From Melioribacteraceae bacterium (GTDB lineage: Bacteria; Bacteroidota; Ignavibacteria; Ignavibacteriales; Melioribacteraceae), in assembly GCA_027030245.1 (NCBI GenBank), contig JALVFE010000035.1:62001-126000 (forward strand): DNA of 64,000 bases, written 5' to 3'. The position numbers and the translations under genes are program-made. Of the stretch, positions 17,667-27,380 are shown piece after piece. The notes under the pieces are model-generated. The model saw only the letters and a list, made by a program, of their open reading frames with translations. It had not been told where the DNA came from and did not search any database. How positions within the stretch are numbered: the stretch's first letter is position 1; each line of letters starts with the position of its first letter.

Positions 17667-17936
17667 CTTTAATATATTTCCTATTAGATATATATAATAC
17701 TCAAAAGTTTTCACGAACTTTGGCAAAAATCTTTCCCAATTAATTTATGAGTCCGCTCTAAAAAGATATTTACTGTCCCGCCAAAAAAGTCGGGTAAATT
17801 ATTGCAATGAACGAAATAACAGCTTGCCCCGTTCTTTCTACGGAACAATAATAGAATACTTTTCTAGAATTAAATTATTTATCATGCTAAAACAAATTGT
17901 GTTTAATACAGTCTAAATGCTCCGGCAAAAACTCAC

Positions 17937-20240
17937 CTATTGCATAAATTCTATTTTTGAAAATAAATCGATAACCTCTTCGTCGTCATCCAATTCAAAT
18001 TGGATATATTTCCTATCACCAACGGGAATGACTGTTTCATCTGTTGAATATTCTAAGGAAATTTCTTCTCCGATATTTTTAAACAAATGCATTTTATTTG
18101 AGCCAATTGGTAATTTTATTTTACCATTTCCGCTAATATGCCAATAGACAACCCATGGTTTATTTTTTCTGTTAAAGATAAAGGCACGTATTATTGAATT
18201 TTCTTCCGTTATTTGTTTGTAGGGCAATAATTCAAATTCACCTTTTCCGTTTATCAATAAAATATGTTCTTGAGATTCATTCTTTAACATCTCTTTCTGT
18301 TTTTGGGAAAGATAATTTGTTTCTCTTACCAATTCCCATCTGCGAATCACTTCAAAATTATCTTTTGTTCTGGGATGTTTTTTGAATACATCAATAGTAC
18401 CAACAAGACATATTGGAGAATTCCACGCTGCAGCACGGCTTGTAATATATTCCAACATATCAGGTTGAAGACCTATTGTGGTTTCATTTTCAATAATAGG
18501 TGTACTCCATTTCATTTTCGGTGATTTGTAATTCACATCACTTCTTTTTGTTTTTATTCCCGGAACGACATAATTATTCCAACCGAAATTAATGGAGCTA
18601 AAATCATTCGAAATAAGTTTAATTTCTTTTATAGGATACATCCGGGTTGCTTTTTTAATGTCTTCCGGTTCAAAAGTATCAAACGCATTGCCCCTTGTAA
18701 GGATATGCCACCCGAAATGTGTTTTAATAGCACCTTCGGAAAAGATTGGTTTGTTCTTTATTGCATTGTATAAAGTTAACTGTGCTTTTGTAATATTATA
18801 CCAATACGGACGATTCACATCCTCAGCACCATCAAAATAAATAAATCTAAATCCGCACTCATCCACTAATTTGGCTATACGTTTAGCAACTTCTTCTTGA
18901 ATATCAGTATCTTGGTTAAACCGTACAAATACCGGCCAGGTATCAACATCTAATAACCCGAATTGTGTTGTTCTTTTGTATTCGCAAACTTTTGTGTTTT
19001 TTATTCCTCTTTTACAATTTAAAAATTGATACGGAGGTTCTGTTGTATATTTCTCATAAGAAATAAGTTCTGTTCCGATTTTTAATATCCTGCGTCCGTC
19101 TTGTAATGTACAACCATACGGATTTTCTTCTACTGTAATTGTTGTTGAGTTTTTAGTAACTTCGTTTCGTAACGTAAATGTTCTTCTAATATTTAATCTA
19201 CCATCAGGAGCAGGTGTTACATAGGAATCTGTAAATGTTGCTTTGTTATAGTGTATATGAAGCCCCGGCAATAAACCTGCATCAACAATCTTTCCGGTAA
19301 TAATTTTTAAATCATCAATACCATTCGGATATTCAGGTCTCCAATTAAAATGCCCCGTTGTAGTTGCAAAACTAGGATAGTATATTAATATTTGTTTTAG
19401 TCCGGACTTTTTTGCAACAGCAATATATTCATCAATATTTTTTGTTGTAATAATTCCCCTTGGTGATAATGTGGAATTTTTATATACTTTATTTTTTCTG
19501 CTTTGAACTCCAAGTGGAAGATTATAATCATGTTCAACTTTATCAATACAATCTAAAATTTTATTTCTATCGGTTACTATTAAAGCTGCACCAACATTTG
19601 TCAATCTTACTTTGTTTTCACCTCCTGCTTGTAATATCTTATATCCTTTCCGTTTTTGTGCATCTATTCTGCAGTAAATATCTGTGGCTAATAGATTAAC
19701 AGCTACTTTATTATCCCAAATAACATTTAACCATTCCCCAAAATGTTTTCTATCTTTAATTGGTAATTGTAAAAAAGTAAATCTATCTATCGGGGTTTTA
19801 CGTTTAATTCCTATTTTTTTAACTTTATATCTAAATTCCTTCAGTTTAAAACCAATATAAAAATCGGTTATCTTCAGCTTTATTACGGCTTGATAACTTG
19901 TGTGCCCAAAAGAAACAATTAATTTATTACCATCTCTATACAATGAGTCCGAATAAAAAGTTATGGGTTTTGCCGGATAAGTAAGTTTATTTTCATTATC
20001 ATACGGCATATCTTGTGTAATAGAAAAAGCAGGCAAATTAGCACCGGTTTTTAGACATTCCCGACCGCTTTTTTTATGGATAAGGCTTTTTGAAATTCCA
20101 TTTTGGGTAAAAACCAATTTAAATTGTGAATTCTCTATAATAATATCACTACCGTTCCCCGAATTTGCATATATAAAATAAACAAATACTATTATCAAAA
20201 ATATAAAGGAACTTATAAAATAAAATTTGAATTTCAGCAT
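17937..20240 (-). CDS. Membrane-anchored or secreted TIM-barrel glycosidase-like protein
   Basis: 767 residues beginning with a hydrophobic segment (about 8-26) that is either an uncleaved anchor or signal. An N-terminal beta-sandwich (about 30-230) is followed by a barrel with strands such as LKQILIYYPSF, LPGLHIHYN and CGFRFIYFDGAED; the last has the D-x-A-E-D look of a catalytic or substrate-binding strand. A C-terminal beta domain ends the protein. Inside the barrel, at about 355-420, sits a small inserted module with TTITVEENP, ILKIGTELISYE and FLNCKRGI, a pattern better known from phage-tail and surface proteins. No GH family can be named. Its operon position supports a role in glycan cleavage. 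Confidence 0.65.
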   Translation of the reverse strand: MLKFKFYFISSFIFLIIVFVYFIYANSGNGSDIIIENSQFKLVFTQNGISKSLIHKKSGRECLKTGANLPAFSITQDMPYDNENKLTYPAKPITFYSDSLYRDGNKLIVSFGHTSYQAVIKLKITDFYIGFKLKEFRYKVKKIGIKRKTPIDRFTFLQLPIKDRKHFGEWLNVIWDNKVAVNLLATDIYCRIDAQKRKGYKILQAGGENKVRLTNVGAALIVTDRNKILDCIDKVEHDYNLPLGVQSRKNKVYKNSTLSPRGIITTKNIDEYIAVAKKSGLKQILIYYPSFATTTGHFNWRPEYPNGIDDLKIITGKIVDAGLLPGLHIHYNKATFTDSYVTPAPDGRLNIRRTFTLRNEVTKNSTTITVEENPYGCTLQDGRRILKIGTELISYEKYTTEPPYQFLNCKRGIKNTKVCEYKRTTQFGLLDVDTWPVFVRFNQDTDIQEEVAKRIAKLVDECGFRFIYFDGAEDVNRPYWYNITKAQLTLYNAIKNKPIFSEGAIKTHFGWHILTRGNAFDTFEPEDIKKATRMYPIKEIKLISNDFSSINFGWNNYVVPGIKTKRSDVNYKSPKMKWSTPIIENETTIGLQPDMLEYITSRAAAWNSPICLVGTIDVFKKHPRTKDNFEVIRRWELVRETNYLSQKQKEMLKNESQEHILLINGKGEFELLPYKQITEENSIIRAFIFNRKNKPWVVYWHISGNGKIKLPIGSNKMHLFKNIGEEISLEYSTDETVIPVGDRKYIQFELDDDEEVIDLFSKIEFMQ

Positions 20241-20424
20241 TATATTATTTTATTGATAACTTTTCACTCTAATAAAGTTCTTTATTTTTTATTAGAAAAT
20301 AGAGTTATATGAACCGATCCTTTTTAGTTTACAACAAATCAAAATAATAAATAAAATTTAGTAAGAACGCTCTTATAATGAATATTATAATCACGTTCTC
20401 ACTAAATCACTAACTAACCAACCA

Positions 20425-22524
20425 CTATTTCATCAACATAAGTTTTTTAGTTTCAACAAGGTTTCCACTTTGTAATTTGTAGAAATATATACCTGATGTT
20501 AAATTACTTGCATCAAACTTGTAAGTATGTGTACCGGCTGATAATTTTTTATTGAATAATGTTGCAACTTTTTGTCCTAATATATTATAAATACTTAGAC
20601 TTGTTTTAGCTGCTTTCGGAATACTAAAACGAATATTCGTAGTCGGATTAAAAGGATTAGGATAGTTTTGTTCTAATGAAAAACTATGAACTATTTGATT
20701 TTCCTTTTCTACACCGGTAACTTGATCTTCCAACTTATAAATAACAGCACCGTAAGCAGGTATTGTTACTTCAAATGAATTATTAGCTATAGATGCGGAA
20801 TCAACAACTACTTCTTTTGTAAAGTAATCGGTAACTTGCACTATAGAATATCCTAATCCATCTATAGTGATATTAGTTGTAACATCATTTGAGTCGAGAT
20901 TAGCAAGAATAATATATCCGTTGTCTCCTAATTGACGCGTACCGGATTCAAGAATGGTTTTTTCATTATTATCGAAAACAATTTTCCAATCGGTATAATG
21001 CGGAGCTTGAATAAAACCATCTGCCAATAACGTATCAATTTCGGTTTTAAGTGTAGGAAGTTGAGACCACCAAGAATAATTTTCAATCGGGTTATCAGGA
21101 GCTTTATCTTTAGAGAAGGAAAATCCCTTTGCTCCTTGAGCAATTGCCGCATATACGGTTGCTCTAAATCCGTCACCGACACCATCATAAATACTTGCCA
21201 TATTTCCTGGGACTGTTACATCCATTTGGTTATTAAGAATTTTTAACCTTTTAGTTCCATCATACAAAGCACCTTCTCCGTTACCAACGCATGCTCCAAC
21301 CATATCGATAAGATTAGATGAATCCACTTGGTTTGCATATCTTCTAACTTCAAGTGTATTGATCCATGTATTCATATAAATAGGATGGGCACTGTTATCA
21401 TTTTCGTGTATTGCTTCCGTAACAGCTTTTACCATTTTATAATTATTTGTTGTTTTATTATCCAAATACCAGTAAACACATTTATCAAGAATATTGGCAC
21501 CCTTAAGCTCTTGAATAATTGAAGCTATTTCGGAAACATCAATAACTTGGTTTGCCGAATCAAGAACCGGAATAAATTGTGTAAAGTCAAAAGCATATCT
21601 CATACCTGCCGAAACAGCCATTTGTGCACGCGAAACGGTAGATACTGCTAATGTATTAAAACCTTGAGCAGCATAAATTGATTTATATTCATTTATATAT
21701 CTATCGTCCGCACCAAAAACCATCATTGGGAAAAATGGTTCCCATTTGTCTCCGTTTTTTATTTGAATATTACCGAGTTCATCAACTTTTGTTTGTGTAC
21801 CGTTGAAAGCCGTTTTTTCGGAAGGTGGTTCTCTAAATCCTATAGGTTGCATACCAGCATAAAAATCGTCTACCCAAACAAAACCTAAGTTGCTCCAATC
21901 TATAACCCCATCTAAAGGATTTGCATATGTAAATAGTACATAAACTGCAATATAGCCTATATTAGGGTCTTCAATGGAAACACTACCGCTAAATTCTTCC
22001 CATTTATCTTTATCGGTAAAAGTGCCCCAAGTCCCTTTCATTTTCCATCTTTGTGGATAAGGCATTTTCCAATAAGAACCCATATCGGTGTCATATGCAT
22101 TAAATTTAAATATAACCGATGGTGCAGGCCATTGTGAAGCTTTTGCATAAACGGAAAAAGTATATTCTACACCTTGTTGTACTTCTATAAAATCAACAAC
22201 AACGCGTCCACCGAACGGATATTTTGCTCCGATACCAGGTGTCATTCTCCAAGAGCCGGAACCATCATTGGTGTGGCTAACCGATTGATCCCAGAAACCG
22301 GTTGTAGTTGTTTGCGAACTATCCCAAAAAGCTATGGTAGTATCTGTTGATCCAAACCCCCATAAGAAATCATCTATCCTTCCATCAAATGTTAATACGC
22401 TATCACCATTCATATCCTTAATGGTAGGATTACGAACCAGATTAGGTGCTGTTAATTCCAGCCATTGAGCATTTAATTGTATTGCAAAAAGCATAACAAT
22501 TAAACTAATTAGTATTTTTTTCAT
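20425..22524 (-). CDS. T9SS-secreted glycosidase-like protein with CBM
   Basis: About 699 residues: signal peptide ending QLNAQ, an N-terminal carbohydrate-binding-like beta-sandwich (about 30-220, ending VWVDDFYAG), a TIM-barrel-like central region (about 255-520) and a T9SS type A sorting domain with EQNYPNPFNPTTNI and a C-terminal KKLMLMK. It is a paralogue of the protein at 13881 and shares the barrel segment ending QGAKGFSF. It carries an uninterrupted sorting domain, in contrast to its paralogue. The ATG at 22524 is chosen because of the strong aaaaggag site just upstream; the earlier ATG at 22551 adds a sequence without signal-peptide character. The family and catalytic residues are not identified. 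Confidence 0.75.
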   Translation of the reverse strand: MKKILISLIVMLFAIQLNAQWLELTAPNLVRNPTIKDMNGDSVLTFDGRIDDFLWGFGSTDTTIAFWDSSQTTTTGFWDQSVSHTNDGSGSWRMTPGIGAKYPFGGRVVVDFIEVQQGVEYTFSVYAKASQWPAPSVIFKFNAYDTDMGSYWKMPYPQRWKMKGTWGTFTDKDKWEEFSGSVSIEDPNIGYIAVYVLFTYANPLDGVIDWSNLGFVWVDDFYAGMQPIGFREPPSEKTAFNGTQTKVDELGNIQIKNGDKWEPFFPMMVFGADDRYINEYKSIYAAQGFNTLAVSTVSRAQMAVSAGMRYAFDFTQFIPVLDSANQVIDVSEIASIIQELKGANILDKCVYWYLDNKTTNNYKMVKAVTEAIHENDNSAHPIYMNTWINTLEVRRYANQVDSSNLIDMVGACVGNGEGALYDGTKRLKILNNQMDVTVPGNMASIYDGVGDGFRATVYAAIAQGAKGFSFSKDKAPDNPIENYSWWSQLPTLKTEIDTLLADGFIQAPHYTDWKIVFDNNEKTILESGTRQLGDNGYIILANLDSNDVTTNITIDGLGYSIVQVTDYFTKEVVVDSASIANNSFEVTIPAYGAVIYKLEDQVTGVEKENQIVHSFSLEQNYPNPFNPTTNIRFSIPKAAKTSLSIYNILGQKVATLFNKKLSAGTHTYKFDASNLTSGIYFYKLQSGNLVETKKLMLMK

Positions 22525-22579
22525 TTTTACTCCTTTTGGTTTGTTATACATACAATTTTTATAGTAATTTACCGTTAAA

Positions 22580-24217
22580 TTATTTCAATAAAAGCATTTT
22601 ACGAACTTCACTAAGATTTCCGGCTCTAAGTTGATAAAAGTAAACACCGGAAGGAACTGAATTATTATAACTATCCTTTCCGTCCCAAGTAACCGAATAA
22701 TTTCCAGTTTTTTGTTTTTTTGATACAAGAGTTACAACTTTTTGACCAAGTACATCATAAACGGAAATATTTACATCGGAATATTTTGGTATTGAATATT
22801 CTATAGTTGTTGTAGGATTAAACGGATTGGGATAGTTTTGTGCAAGATGATAACCGGTAATTGTTTTATGTTTATTATTTTTAACACTGGTTAATAACCA
22901 AGCATTTTTAACGCTATCGGGAAACCAATTTAAATCGCCGACAGGAAATCCGTCATCACCCATTGTCCATAGGTCTTTGTTTAACGGTTTTAGGTCTAAC
23001 GGATAAGGCCAAACTTTGTAATCCCAATCAATATCGGGCGTGTCGTCGGTATACCAGTGCCATTTAGGTCTGATTTTGTTATTCTTAAATTTCTCGATAA
23101 TTCTTTGTTTTGCAAGCTCCCATGAATTATCAGTAAATGGTATTCCTTGAGCAATTTGCGGATCTGTTGTAAACTCTAAATTATTTTCGGCAGAAGCCTT
23201 TGGTAAGGCATCAATCATAGCTCTACTTCGATCATTAAAGACGACATACACTGCAATATCATCTTGCGGTAATGTTTTATAAAAATCATCAACTTCCGGA
23301 GAACGCCAAAAAACATTGTTGTTGATACTAAAACTTCTATTCGTATCAATTGTTGTTCCGACAGTATCAATATCAAATATAGAAGGAGGTATTGCATCCG
23401 GATCCAACATACCATATATGTCACCATACTTTTTTGAATAAGGCGAAAAAGCAACATCAACAAAAAGACTGTTTTTCCATTGAACATTTTCCATAAATTG
23501 TCCACCGCCCACAACACCTTCGAGGATACGATAAAAAGTACAGTGATCTACAGTAAAGTTATGCGGTGCGGCAAGTTTTTTAGAATATAAACATAAACCG
23601 TCACTATTAACAAAGGAGCAATTTCTGAAAGTATATGAACCTTCGGAATTATCATAACGTTGATATAAACTTAATCCCTCTTCATCTATAATATTTATGA
23701 ACATACAATCTTCAGCTAAAAAGTTAATATTTTCAGCTATGCTATTGATATAATTACCAAATTCAAACCAAACCTTTTTAAGAACAACACTTGCACGATC
23801 TTTATTTATTGTAATTACTCCTCTGTACTGTTCGTACTTATCTAAAGAACGGCCAATTAGTATCACATTTTCCAAATATAGACTGTCCCCATAAACTTCG
23901 ATCGTATGAAACCAAAGGTCGTTTTGTGTGTTTATAATACGCGGTGGCGGGTCTATACCTTTTTTACCGATAATGATAAGATCATCGCCACTATTTGAAA
24001 CTATTGATTCGTTAACAACATAAACTCCTTCGCCGTTTTCTCCTGTTCCTCCGGTTAACCGAAGTACTTTACCGGGATTTGCTTTTACAGCATCCACTAA
24101 TGTATTATCCCCGTAGGGAACATCTACGGTATCTCTTTGTGCGTATATGTTATTACCGAAAAGGAACAATACACACATAGAGCCAAGTAGAATTAAAATT
24201 TTTGAGTTTTTTTTCAT
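22580..24217 (-). CDS. T9SS-secreted parallel beta-helix protein, lyase-like
   Basis: 545 residues. After the signal peptide (about 1-26) come repeating short strands with N- and C-rich turns (for example LYLENVILIG, FRNCSFVNSDG, VDHCTFYRILEG and INNNVFWR) that predict a right-handed parallel beta-helix like chondroitinase-B/DUF4957-DUF5123 proteins. A TWxxxDDG-type linker precedes a T9SS type A sorting domain (AQNYPNPFNPTTTI, end RKMLLLK). Such helices are common among polysaccharide lyases (PL6) and epimerases, but I see no decisive catalytic Lys/Arg pair. In this locus it likely binds or cleaves the polymer at the cell surface. Confidence 0.75.
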   Translation of the reverse strand: MKKNSKILILLGSMCVLFLFGNNIYAQRDTVDVPYGDNTLVDAVKANPGKVLRLTGGTGENGEGVYVVNESIVSNSGDDLIIIGKKGIDPPPRIINTQNDLWFHTIEVYGDSLYLENVILIGRSLDKYEQYRGVITINKDRASVVLKKVWFEFGNYINSIAENINFLAEDCMFINIIDEEGLSLYQRYDNSEGSYTFRNCSFVNSDGLCLYSKKLAAPHNFTVDHCTFYRILEGVVGGGQFMENVQWKNSLFVDVAFSPYSKKYGDIYGMLDPDAIPPSIFDIDTVGTTIDTNRSFSINNNVFWRSPEVDDFYKTLPQDDIAVYVVFNDRSRAMIDALPKASAENNLEFTTDPQIAQGIPFTDNSWELAKQRIIEKFKNNKIRPKWHWYTDDTPDIDWDYKVWPYPLDLKPLNKDLWTMGDDGFPVGDLNWFPDSVKNAWLLTSVKNNKHKTITGYHLAQNYPNPFNPTTTIEYSIPKYSDVNISVYDVLGQKVVTLVSKKQKTGNYSVTWDGKDSYNNSVPSGVYFYQLRAGNLSEVRKMLLLK

Positions 24218-24339
24218 TAAAACCTCCTATTACTAATATTAAATGATGTAATTTCTTCTAATTTTTCTTACATATTTTTTTACCTCCTTTTTTAAGAAAT
24301 TCACTGACCTCTTATTTATAATTTAAAATATTTCTTATA

Positions 24340-27330
24340 TTACATTTGATATCTGATTCCTAAGAAACCTTGCCATCCATATTGTAAACTTCGTCTCGTA
24401 TAACCGGTATATTCCATAATCGTTTTATCAGGCCAACTTGTTATATTGTTAAAATCTAGTGTAAATTTTAAATTTTGAAATATTTCTAAGGTAGCTTTTA
24501 TATCCCAACGAAAGAGTTTCTCAGTGATAGTATTTTTAACAACATAACTTTCACTTCCATAAATCGGACCTTGATAAAGTGCTGTTACTCTAATTGAAAA
24601 TTTGTTAATATCATACCCAATAGACATATTTCCCAGGTGATCGATTTGTCCGGGTATTTTTCGTTTCTTTTCAATATACTTGTTAGTGTATTTTGGAGGA
24701 AATGTGCCGGGGACTTTGGCTTTTTCAAACATTGCCAAAATAGTTTGCGATTGCATATAAGTATAATTGATATTTAAAACCAATCCGTTAAATGGGAATG
24801 GTAAATACCAAAATCTTGTTTGCCAGTCAATTTCCAAACCTGAAACCCATGTGTTATAACCCGGGACATTTTCATATGTTGTAATCTCAGGAAACTTAGG
24901 TAAATAAGGTGAATACTTTAACCTTTCTTCATCCGTATAAGCCGTAAAATGTTTTTTGTATATTAAATTATTTATAGATTTGTAGAATCCTCCGACTGTA
25001 AGTAATCCTATGTAATTACCAAAGAATGCAGCTTGTAAATCGTAGTTTATTGCCTCTTGAACTTTTAGTTTGGGATTACCGAAAGTTGCTTCTTTTGTAA
25101 GATTATTAATAACAACTTGTGGTGAAAAATGAACATAATAGGGTCTTTTTAGTGTTTTGGTTACGGCAAATCTTAAGTTCATCCAATTAAACGGATCATA
25201 TTTAATATGAAACATAGGCAACCAATTTCGTCTGACTTCGAAAGAAGAACGTTTTTCTATTCCTCCTTGCTCTTCAATTGGAACTATCGGAGAAGGCTCT
25301 TTATCGGCTTGAATAAAAAAGGCATCATATTTATGCTCGGTTTGCTCAAATCTAACACCCGGAATAATTTTTAAATGTTTGGTTATATTTATTTCACTCA
25401 TAATATAACCGGCATAATATTGTTCTATATTGGTATAATTATTTTTTCTCCCGCGTAAGTCCTCAACGGCATATTTTTGTATATCTTTCATAAATTTCTT
25501 CGAAAGATCAATATTAAGCGGGAAGTATAACTTAAAATTCCCGTCTAAAAATCCCGTATCATCAAAATCGGGATCAACAAAACCTGTCATTGAAATTAAA
25601 TTGGCACCGGATGAAGTAGTCCAAGTTAAATAAGGAAAATCTCTTTTTAAATTTTCTTCCCTTTTGGAACCCGATCTTAAATGAACAATCTTTTTAGTAT
25701 CAAATCTTGAACGATCATTCATGCTATATTTTACGCCGAATTTTAAGTTGGCACTTACTGTATTACTAATTGTAAAGGGAATTTTCATATTAATTTTGGT
25801 AGCAATCTCATTAGCCGTGGTTTTTTCTGTATAATGCCTTGTGTATCTAAGCGTAAGCCTATCTGTATCCAAATTTTCGAGAAATCCGGGAATTGTCTCA
25901 GGAGGCTTTAATCGATTTTCACCAAGTAAAACATCGTGTGAAAGATTTGAACCTATAATTTCAGGGCTAAATTTCCACATATTCGGTTTATTGGAAAACC
26001 TATACGAATGACTTATAGCCCAATCCAGCATTCCCCCCCAAATATTATGTTCACCGCTTAACGTGGATGTAACAGCATCTTCCGTTTGATCTTGGCTTCC
26101 ATAAGCATTAGGTAACATTGCTTTGCTTGGTATATTGTAGTCATTTTTCATATAAATACTTTCGGATTTCATTTTGCTGCTAAAACTTTTGAAAAATAGT
26201 TTTCCATTCGGCAATTCGTAATCGGCAACAAAACTGAAACCGTATCTATCTCGTAACTCAAAATTTTTTCCTAACGAAACACCCGTAACAAGCATATCGG
26301 GATAAGGATTTTCTTCCGTAGGCTCACTTCTAGGTTGGTAAACAGCACTAAAGTTATCAGTACCTCGGTTTGCACGGAAAAATGATACTTGTGCAAAAAT
26401 ACCCACTTTACCATCAAAGAAACGATTACTAAAGTTGAAACTTAATTTCGGCATTCCTATCGAACCGTCATAACCGCTATATCCATCTTGCAGAAGTGCC
26501 CCGATACGTAAACCTTTGTCAGCAGCTCGTTTAAGCTTAAAGTTTATTGCTCCGGCAGTAGCATCACCGTCCATATCAGGAGTTATGGCTTTTGTCAGTT
26601 CAATACCATCTAACATTTCCGGTGTTATATTAGCAATACCTGTTCCTCTGCTTTCATCTGTTGAAGTCATTTTTATACCGTCAATTGAAACGGTAGCAAA
26701 GCCCTTGTTTAACCCTCTGATAATTACTTCTTTTGCTTCACCACCGCTACGAATTATAGATACACCTGGAAGTCTGCCAACCGATTCGGCTGCATTAGCG
26801 TCGGGAATTTCGTTTAATCTATCTGAGGACACGACATTTTTTATTGTATTGGAAGATATTTGTTTATTTATAGCTTCCATCTGTCCTTTTGCTTGGGCGG
26901 TTACTTTTACTACTTCACCCTCTAAGACTTTAAGTTTTAATTGTATGTTGAGTTCAATAGTTGAAGAACTCAAATGCACGGTTTTTTCTTTCTTTTCATA
27001 TCCGACATAGGAAAAAACAACTGTGTAAGTACCTTTGTCTAATGGGGGAAGTATGTAACGGCCCCTCATATCGGTAGCCGTACCTATTGAAGTTCCTTTG
27101 ATAAAAACATTTGCACCGGGTAAAGGTTGACCGTTAGCTTTATCTGTAACAACTCCTTTAATTCTACCTTTTTTAACTGGCACTTCATAGTCCGAAGAAG
27201 AAATTTTAGAAATGTATCCGGTTTCTCTAAAAACTGCCATTGAAAAAATATCGTCAAAATTATTTGCTGAGATTGATGTCCGTAATAATAGAAACAATAT
27301 TATTATTAAGAATAATAAATACTTAAACAT
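24340..27330 (-). CDS. TonB-dependent outer-membrane receptor
   Basis: 996 residues. Signal-like hydrophobic start (about 5-22), then a carboxypeptidase-regulatory-like domain (about 55-135, with GVVTDKANGQPLPGANV and YVGYEKKE), a plug domain (about 155-275, including RLPGVSIIRSGG and VIIRGLNKGF) and a large beta-barrel ending in an aromatic-rich strand GFLGIRYQM, typical of the outer-membrane insertion signal. It should import oligosaccharides released at the surface, powered by TonB-ExbBD. No SusD-like lipoprotein accompanies it, as is common in Ignavibacteria, so it is not a classical SusCD pair. It lies between the GH2 gene and the T9SS proteins of the same locus. Confidence 0.92.
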   Translation of the reverse strand: MFKYLLFLIIILFLLLRTSISANNFDDIFSMAVFRETGYISKISSSDYEVPVKKGRIKGVVTDKANGQPLPGANVFIKGTSIGTATDMRGRYILPPLDKGTYTVVFSYVGYEKKEKTVHLSSSTIELNIQLKLKVLEGEVVKVTAQAKGQMEAINKQISSNTIKNVVSSDRLNEIPDANAAESVGRLPGVSIIRSGGEAKEVIIRGLNKGFATVSIDGIKMTSTDESRGTGIANITPEMLDGIELTKAITPDMDGDATAGAINFKLKRAADKGLRIGALLQDGYSGYDGSIGMPKLSFNFSNRFFDGKVGIFAQVSFFRANRGTDNFSAVYQPRSEPTEENPYPDMLVTGVSLGKNFELRDRYGFSFVADYELPNGKLFFKSFSSKMKSESIYMKNDYNIPSKAMLPNAYGSQDQTEDAVTSTLSGEHNIWGGMLDWAISHSYRFSNKPNMWKFSPEIIGSNLSHDVLLGENRLKPPETIPGFLENLDTDRLTLRYTRHYTEKTTANEIATKINMKIPFTISNTVSANLKFGVKYSMNDRSRFDTKKIVHLRSGSKREENLKRDFPYLTWTTSSGANLISMTGFVDPDFDDTGFLDGNFKLYFPLNIDLSKKFMKDIQKYAVEDLRGRKNNYTNIEQYYAGYIMSEINITKHLKIIPGVRFEQTEHKYDAFFIQADKEPSPIVPIEEQGGIEKRSSFEVRRNWLPMFHIKYDPFNWMNLRFAVTKTLKRPYYVHFSPQVVINNLTKEATFGNPKLKVQEAINYDLQAAFFGNYIGLLTVGGFYKSINNLIYKKHFTAYTDEERLKYSPYLPKFPEITTYENVPGYNTWVSGLEIDWQTRFWYLPFPFNGLVLNINYTYMQSQTILAMFEKAKVPGTFPPKYTNKYIEKKRKIPGQIDHLGNMSIGYDINKFSIRVTALYQGPIYGSESYVVKNTITEKLFRWDIKATLEIFQNLKFTLDFNNITSWPDKTIMEYTGYTRRSLQYGWQGFLGIRYQM

Positions 27331-27380
27331 TGCTAAACCTCAAATAATTATTTAAATAATTATATTAAATTTAAAGTAAT

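Noticed and set aside
17777-17794. Hairpin cccg..cggg as a terminator
   Set aside because: Only four paired bases, too weak without a T-run in the right direction.
26516-27010. 164-codon + strand frame opposite the TonB receptor
   Set aside because: It lies entirely antisense to a well-supported receptor gene and shows no domain of its own.
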